NCBI GenBank assembly: GCA_964442965.1
Contig: CAYUBE010000013.1
Coordinates: 1 to 25,603 of the forward strand
Length of the DNA stretch: 25,603 bases
Direction: 5' to 3'
Origin: CAJAQL01 sp964442965
GTDB taxonomy: Bacteria > Patescibacteriota > Minisyncoccia > UBA6257 > 2-01-FULL-56-20
The notes below the pieces were generated by a model. That model saw only the letters and a list, made by a program, of their open reading frames with translations. It had not been told where the DNA came from and made no database searches. The translations under genes were made by a program, and so were the position numbers. Shown here piece after piece: positions 21,914-25,603 of the stretch (position 1 is the stretch's first letter; each line of letters begins with the position of its first letter).

Positions 21914-22244
21914 TTAATTATGTTCTTCCATCGGATAGTTTTTATATATCGCCAATGCTTTTTCGAAGAAGATCGGGAAGTCAGGATATTCCTCGTAGAG
22001 CGACGTCCATTTTTTTCGGAATTCCTGATGCACTGAGTATCCGTTATCCAGTGGCAAACCTCTCCTTTCTAAAATCGGATTCAGAAGCACCGTAAGCGAC
22101 TCCTTAAAATTATGAATTTCCTGATCGGACAGACCAGCTTCTCTACATTTATCCCAGTAATGCCAACTAAAGAGGAAATTGCATTAACTCGTGATAGATG
22201 GTCGAGATGCGTTCTTTTCGATTGCGTTCGGGACTGGGATCCAT
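21914..22244 (-). pseudogene. Truncated and frameshifted paralogue of the HExxH gene
   Basis: Read leftward from ATG 22244, the frame gives MDPSPERNRKERISTIYHELM, then Q-F-P-L and a stop. Removing one T near 22175-22180 restores a continuous frame, HELMQFLFSWHYWDKCREAG followed by LSDQEIHNFKESLTVLLNP, down to the TAA at 21914. It aligns without gaps to HELMHFMFLTYYLKTCQEQG and LSEGQIWTIKESFTTLLN of the downstream gene. The second metal-ligand His is replaced by Gln, and about 120 N-terminal residues are missing because the ABC-F terminator lies there. It is most simply a decayed tandem duplicate; an assembly error could explain the frameshift but not the truncation or the lost His. Confidence 0.8.
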
Positions 22245-22269
22245 AAAAAGCGGCGTCATTCTGACGCCG
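22245..22269 (-). terminator. Intrinsic terminator of the ABC-F gene
   Basis: CGGCGTCA (22251-22258) and TGACGCCG (22262-22269) form a perfect 8-bp stem with a TTC loop (GAA on the transcribed strand), followed leftward by C-TTTTT. It lies 9 nt past the ABC-F stop codon. Confidence 0.85.
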
Positions 22270-22277
22270 TTATCGTT

Positions 22278-23936
22278 TCAATTTAAACAGAGAGTCTTGA
22301 ACATTCGCTTTGTATATTTTTCGATCGCCGCAAGGTATGTTTGATAATCCTTAATATGTCTAATAATCCCCTGTTCGACGAGCAATAAATCATCATACGA
22401 AAGTTTTTCCATAAAGGTACGGTCATGGGAGACGGCAAGGATCGTGCCATGATAGCTCATGAGCGTCTCTTCAAGCGCCTCCATTGCCTCAAGGTCAAGG
22501 TTGTTTGTCGGCTCGTCCAATAATAGAACATTTACTGAGAGAATCGAAAAAAGTGCGAGGAGTAGTCTTGCGCGAGCACCCGGACTCAGGGCGCCAATAT
22601 TAGTTCTTGCATGCGTTTTATTAAACCCGAAGCCACCAAGAACTCCATGGGCGTGTTCTTCATTCACGCCAGCACGTTTTTCAATGTATTCGAGAAGCAA
22701 AACATCGCGAGGCAACGAATCATATTCTTGCATCATATCCCCGAGTATCACGCCGCTACCCATGGCAATCTCTCCTTCAAGGGGAGTCAGATAGCCGCCG
22801 ATAGTCTTAAGAAGTGTTGATTTTCCCGATCCGTTCAGACCTAGTATGCCAACACGCCCACCAAATTTTATATCGAGCGATGTCGGCCCAAGCGTGAAAC
22901 CCCCGGGATAGCCCGCGACGAGATTACGAATCGCAATATCGCGGTTATTGTGATTTTCATCGGGTATGAGCGGTATGGCAAAGGGTTTTCGTTCTACGGG
23001 TTTTCCAATCCTGTCCATTTGCCTGATCCGTGTCTCGATCACCTTTGCACCTTTTGCTGAATGAGCGGCGCGATCTCGTTTGAAACCACGGATATATTTA
23101 TCATTATCGCTGCCTGTCCACTGCGATCCCCTCTGCGCGCGCGCCTTTAGGACGGATGCTCTTTCGGATAACCGAAAGATTTCCTCCTGTTGAGCTTCGT
23201 AAGCCTCTTTTTGTCGCAGGCGCCGCTTGGCACATTGAACAAGGTAGTTACTGTAATTACCATTTGTTATGGTAAGTGTTTTTGTTCGCCAATCAAGCTC
23301 AAAAATCTTGTTTGCCACAATATCGAGGAAACGGCGATCATGCGAGACAATGATGGCAGCAGCCTTTGATTTCTGCAGAAAAGTTTCGAGCCAGATAAGC
23401 GCAGGCAGGTCAAGATTATTTGTCGGTTCGTCAAGCAACAGGAGATCAGCCCCCGCGAGAAGAATGCCCGCCAGTCCTACTTTACTCTTTTGTCCGCTGC
23501 TCAAACTTGCTAATGTTCGATTTGCGTCAGCCTCGGTGAGTCCGAAGCCGGTAAGCATAATCTCCATGCGGTGCGAAAATGCATAGCCATCTCTTGCCTC
23601 ATACGCAGCTTGAGCCGCCTCCGAAGATTTTCCAGAACGGGCAATTTCTTCTTCCAACTGACCAATACCAGAAATTCGTTTCAGATAATGGACGACCGTT
23701 TCATTTCCAGCAAGACTCATGTCCTGCGGAAGGTAGCCTATCTTGGCTGTTTTTGAGACTTTGAACGTTCCTGCATCGAAAGTCTCCTCACCTGCAAGAA
23801 TCTTCAGGAGTGTCGTCTTTCCCGTGCCGTTATAGCCGACCAGCGCAACTTTTTGCCCCTCTTCGAGCGAAAACGAGACGCCCGAGAGGACGTTTAACGA
23901 TCCATAGCTTTTGGAAATGTTCTTTATTTGGATCAT
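22278..23936 (-). CDS. ABC-F family ATPase (ribosome-associated; possible antibiotic-resistance type)
   Basis: 552 aa with two ABC domains and no transmembrane segment. Domain 1: Walker A GYNGTGKTT (34-42), signature LSSGQ (145-149), Walker B LLLLDE (165-170). Domain 2: Walker A GLNGSGKST (366-374), signature LSPGA (450-454, unusual last residue), Walker B LLLDE (471-475). The linker (about 235-315) is rich in Arg/Lys/Gln (RRLRQKEAYEAQQEEIFRLS), as in the P-site tRNA interaction motif. ABC-F proteins act at the ribosomal E site as translation factors or protect against antibiotics; the sequence cannot decide which. A strong SD (GGAGG, 6 nt spacing) fixes the start. It is flanked by terminators, so it is its own transcript between a radical SAM gene and peptidase-like genes. 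Confidence 0.95.
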   Translation of the reverse strand: MIQIKNISKSYGSLNVLSGVSFSLEEGQKVALVGYNGTGKTTLLKILAGEETFDAGTFKVSKTAKIGYLPQDMSLAGNETVVHYLKRISGIGQLEEEIARSGKSSEAAQAAYEARDGYAFSHRMEIMLTGFGLTEADANRTLASLSSGQKSKVGLAGILLAGADLLLLDEPTNNLDLPALIWLETFLQKSKAAAIIVSHDRRFLDIVANKIFELDWRTKTLTITNGNYSNYLVQCAKRRLRQKEAYEAQQEEIFRLSERASVLKARAQRGSQWTGSDNDKYIRGFKRDRAAHSAKGAKVIETRIRQMDRIGKPVERKPFAIPLIPDENHNNRDIAIRNLVAGYPGGFTLGPTSLDIKFGGRVGILGLNGSGKSTLLKTIGGYLTPLEGEIAMGSGVILGDMMQEYDSLPRDVLLLEYIEKRAGVNEEHAHGVLGGFGFNKTHARTNIGALSPGARARLLLALFSILSVNVLLLDEPTNNLDLEAMEALEETLMSYHGTILAVSHDRTFMEKLSYDDLLLVEQGIIRHIKDYQTYLAAIEKYTKRMFKTLCLN

Positions 23937-23978
23937 ATCAATCCTCCTTTTTTACTTTCGTGAAGTGTAGTTATTAAT

Positions 23979-24006
23979 ATTCTATGCTCATTTTTTCATA
24001 GATCAA
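23979..24006 (-). promoter_or_regulatory. Candidate promoter of the ABC-F gene
   Basis: On the - strand TTGATC (24001-24006), 16-nt spacer, TAGAAT (23979-23984). A leader of about 35 nt contains the SD. Confidence 0.5.
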
Positions 24007-24029
24007 AAAGTTTAGCAATGGGTTATATA

Positions 24030-24067
24030 GAAAATGGGGGCAGGATTTTTGGATGTTTCCCGCCCCC
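24030..24067 (-). terminator. Terminator of the radical SAM gene
   Basis: GGGGGC (24036-24041) and GCCCCC (24062-24067) pair, extended by partial AGGA/TCCC pairing, and are followed leftward by ATTTTC. It lies just past the 24086 stop. Confidence 0.7.
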
Positions 24068-24085
24068 GTTATTAAATTTATAACC

Positions 24086-25315
24086 TCATATTGCCCTCTT
24101 CGTTGCAGTAAGATACCTCTTAAATGCAGCGAGGTCGTATGGATCACTAGAAGTCACGTCGTGACAAAAGATAAATGCACGAGCCTGACAACCACGAAAA
24201 CCATTCGATCTGAAACTCGTAAACATCGGATGACAACGCCACGTCTCAAGGAAGTGTTCGTCAAACCGTGGTAACGCTTCGTCTTGATAGTATCCAGCGA
24301 ACAAGAGCGACGGGCAGGTCAACGTACGTTCGTCAGTCGTAATCACTAGTCCAGATTGGGCGGCTCTACATTCATTGTGAGGACTACCTAATAGTTCTCC
24401 AACGATTGCAGCATTGGAAATCCCGACTTGGTATTCGCCATTTTTTCGAAGCTGAAAAAGGTCGATTATTATTTCGAAAAATCTTTGCGGATTCAATATC
24501 AGTTCTGACTGCGTCGCCTTGAACGGCTTAAAAAGATTGAAGTTGCACGGCACGCCGCATTCTCTACAATAATTTAAAACCGTCCGATACGCACCAGCAT
24601 TCAGGGCATTAAGGGTAAAGAGCACTTCCGTTGCAATGCCCTTTTTCACAAGACTTTGCAATGCTACCGATGTGCGGACAAAATTTCCTCGTCCACGAAT
24701 TCGATCGTGTTCTTTCTCGGGGCCATCCACACTTACAAAGACAGAGAGACGATCGATATCAGCCAGCCACGCAACGATATCAGCGTTCAGCAGGGTACCG
24801 TTCGTTACTATATTGATTGCAAACTCACGTTTCGCGCAGTGTTCAAGGATTTTGCGAAGATGCGGATGAATAAAGGGTTCCCCGCCGATAATACTAACTT
24901 CAAAAACCCCTGCATCAGCCAAAATATCTAAAATTCTTAACACATGGTCATCTGGCATACACTTCCCTGGGTATCCAGTCTGAAGACAGTGCCAACAACG
25001 AAGATTGCAACCTGTCGTAATTTCAAGTTCGACACCGAGAGGGATTTCGGTCTGTGACTGCTCAGAAAAACTAAACTTATTTGGGGCAAGCTCAGATCCG
25101 ACCTGTTTCAAAAAATCATTGATATCAGATGCCACTGCATCTTCGGTCAATCCGTAGTCACTGGAAACCTTTTTAACAATTTCTTGAATATCGAGCGTTT
25201 GATTGCACAATAATTCGAGAACGACAGCACCAACCTCATTGACACCTATCATTTTTCGGGAATCAATGAAATAGGCAATCTTTTTATTACCATCATCACG
25301 TATTTTTACAAACAT
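24086..25315 (-). CDS. Radical SAM peptide maturase with N-terminal PqqD-like (RRE) domain
   Basis: 409 aa. Residues 1-80 form a PqqD-like domain (VNEVGAVVLELLCNQTLDIQ, then EIVKKVSSDYGLTEDAVASD), the RiPP recognition element that binds leader peptides. The radical SAM core has Cys103/107/110 (CNLRCWHC) for the 4Fe-4S cluster and GGEP 144-147 for SAM binding. The C-terminal part has Cys316, 334, 361, 376 and 384, a reduced SPASM/twitch-like set that could bind a second cluster. Such enzymes install thioether or C-C bonds in ribosomal peptides. The start is set by a strong SD (AAGGAGG, 5 nt spacing). A Cys-rich candidate substrate lies 73 nt upstream, across a strong hairpin. Peptide substrate is inferred. 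Confidence 0.93.
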   Translation of the reverse strand: MFVKIRDDGNKKIAYFIDSRKMIGVNEVGAVVLELLCNQTLDIQEIVKKVSSDYGLTEDAVASDINDFLKQVGSELAPNKFSFSEQSQTEIPLGVELEITTGCNLRCWHCLQTGYPGKCMPDDHVLRILDILADAGVFEVSIIGGEPFIHPHLRKILEHCAKREFAINIVTNGTLLNADIVAWLADIDRLSVFVSVDGPEKEHDRIRGRGNFVRTSVALQSLVKKGIATEVLFTLNALNAGAYRTVLNYCRECGVPCNFNLFKPFKATQSELILNPQRFFEIIIDLFQLRKNGEYQVGISNAAIVGELLGSPHNECRAAQSGLVITTDERTLTCPSLLFAGYYQDEALPRFDEHFLETWRCHPMFTSFRSNGFRGCQARAFIFCHDVTSSDPYDLAAFKRYLTATKRAI

Positions 25316-25340
25316 ATCTTCCTCCTTCTTTTGGATATTA

Positions 25341-25374
25341 GATTAAAGTGGGTTCCGTTTAAACGAAACCCACT
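25341..25374 (-). terminator. Hairpin between candidate precursor and maturase (attenuator-like)
   Basis: AGTGGGTTCCGTTTAAACGAAACCCACT (split as arms AGTGGGTT 25347-25354 and AACCCACT 25367-25374, centre CGTTTAAACG) is a 28-bp palindrome with one mismatched pair. Reading leftward it is followed by TTTAATC. Such partial terminators often sit between RiPP precursors and their enzymes and lower enzyme expression. Confidence 0.75.
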
Positions 25375-25387
25375 CAGAATGTTGGGG

Positions 25388-25555
25388 CTATTGCGTTGCG
25401 CGCTTGATAATCTTCCTAACCTCGGTGGACTTTTTCCCTTTGGCAATTTGTATCGCCGCCGGCGAGCCGCCACAACTACGCAAGCAACAACCAGTCTCTA
25501 CTGGCTCGGGGCAGGTTCCCCTCGCTGTTACTTCGGGTTTAACATAAGTTTTGAG
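25388..25555 (-). CDS. Candidate Cys-rich RiPP precursor frame (no in-frame start codon found)
   Basis: Open frame of 55 codons after a TAA at 25556-25558, ending in TAG at 25388. The N-terminal part reads KTYVKPEVTARG, fitting the YxxPx(L/V)xxxG motif that RRE domains recognise in lasso-peptide leaders. Cys residues are at positions 15, 23, 24 and 28 (TCPEP, TGCCLRSCGG); the rest (SPAAIQIAKGKKSTEVRKII) is basic. The position, directly before a PqqD-radical SAM gene and a hairpin, is that of a RiPP precursor. However, there is no ATG, GTG or TTG before the Cys cluster. ATG codons at 25566 and 25546 are one base out of frame; one extra A in the AAAA run (25549-25552) or in the AAA run after it would join them. 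It may be a frameshift, an assembly error or non-canonical initiation. It was missed by length. Confidence 0.42.
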   Translation of the reverse strand, partial: LKTYVKPEVTARGTCPEPVETGCCLRSCGGSPAAIQIAKGKKSTEVRKIIKRATQ

Positions 25556-25562
25556 TTAAGGA

Positions 25563-25590
25563 GCATTAAGTGTGTTTTTCCGGCGGTCAA
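25563..25590 (-). promoter_or_regulatory. Candidate promoter upstream of the Cys-rich frame
   Basis: On the - strand TTGACC (25585-25590), 16-nt spacer, TAATGC (25563-25568). The -10 match is modest. Transcription would start just before the 25555 end of the open frame. Confidence 0.35.
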
Positions 25591-25603
25591 CATAGACGAA
25601 AAA

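Noticed and set aside
22172..22195. Programmed frameshift joining the two halves of the HExxH remnant
   Set aside because: No recognised slippery heptamer is present, the N-terminal half is missing and the second His is lost, so decay is the simpler reading.
25379..25603. Rightward open frame (MLGLLRCALDNLPNLGG...) running off the window end
   Set aside because: It is antisense to the Cys-rich frame, has no SD or promoter, and its composition (RRRRAATTTQATT) looks like a shadow. It cannot be excluded without the next bases.

Overview
The window looks like a chromosomal piece of a Candidate Phyla Radiation (Patescibacteria), most likely Parcubacteria-like, genome. The reasons are: a compact type IV pilus locus without recognisable alignment-complex or secretin genes; a PilT-type ATPase with a GPAGHGKST P-loop; an S12 protein with extra residues before its conserved core; an HtrA-like protease with no export signal; an N-anchored lamin-tail-like surface protein; and many genes with no Shine-Dalgarno (SD) sequence. 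TGA is used as a normal stop (ends of the HtrA, tsaD and pilB genes), so the code-25 lineages are excluded. The lineage call is inference; no 16S gene is present.

Layout. 1-1400: a structured leader and a membrane-anchored protein of unknown function. 1495-2559: HtrA-like protease. 2677-3603 (-): lamin-tail-like protein. 3676-6672 (-): leucyl-tRNA synthetase with a complete Nudix domain inserted in its editing domain. 6849-8695 (+): DUF4239 membrane protein overlapping tsaD. 8774-16365 (-): type IV pilus locus in the order pilB, pilT, pilC, major pilin, prepilin peptidase and three minor pilins. 16400-16717 (-): small coiled-coil protein. 16954-20114 (-): rpsL-rpsG-fusA. 20207-20398: four tandem copies of a palindromic repeat. 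20524-21096 (+): DUF218/YdcF-like protein. 21165-25603 (-): accessory block with, in transcription order, a Cys-rich candidate RiPP precursor, a PqqD-radical SAM maturase, an ABC-F ATPase, a broken paralogue, and an HExxH metallopeptidase-like protein.

Three things stand out. (1) The right end carries a possible RiPP locus: a PqqD-fused radical SAM enzyme preceded by a 55-codon Cys-rich frame with a YxxPxVxxxG motif, separated by a strong hairpin. That frame has no in-frame start codon, which is the main caveat. (2) Heptanucleotide-periodic repeat arrays with different unit sequences but the same 7-nt period occur at seven places, including inside leuS, tsaD (twice) and the leader peptide of a pseudopilin. 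(3) Most core genes have an extended -10 box only 6-9 nt before the start codon, implying leaderless or nearly leaderless mRNAs. The accessory genes at both ends instead carry strong SD sequences.

How the genes work together: the pilus cluster encodes an assembly ATPase, a retraction-type ATPase, a platform protein, a peptidase and four pilin-like subunits, enough for most of a simple pilus in a cell lacking an outer membrane. leuS, tsaD, rpsL, rpsG and fusA are translation genes. The accessory block may act as one peptide-modification unit, but internal terminators show its genes are not a single operon.
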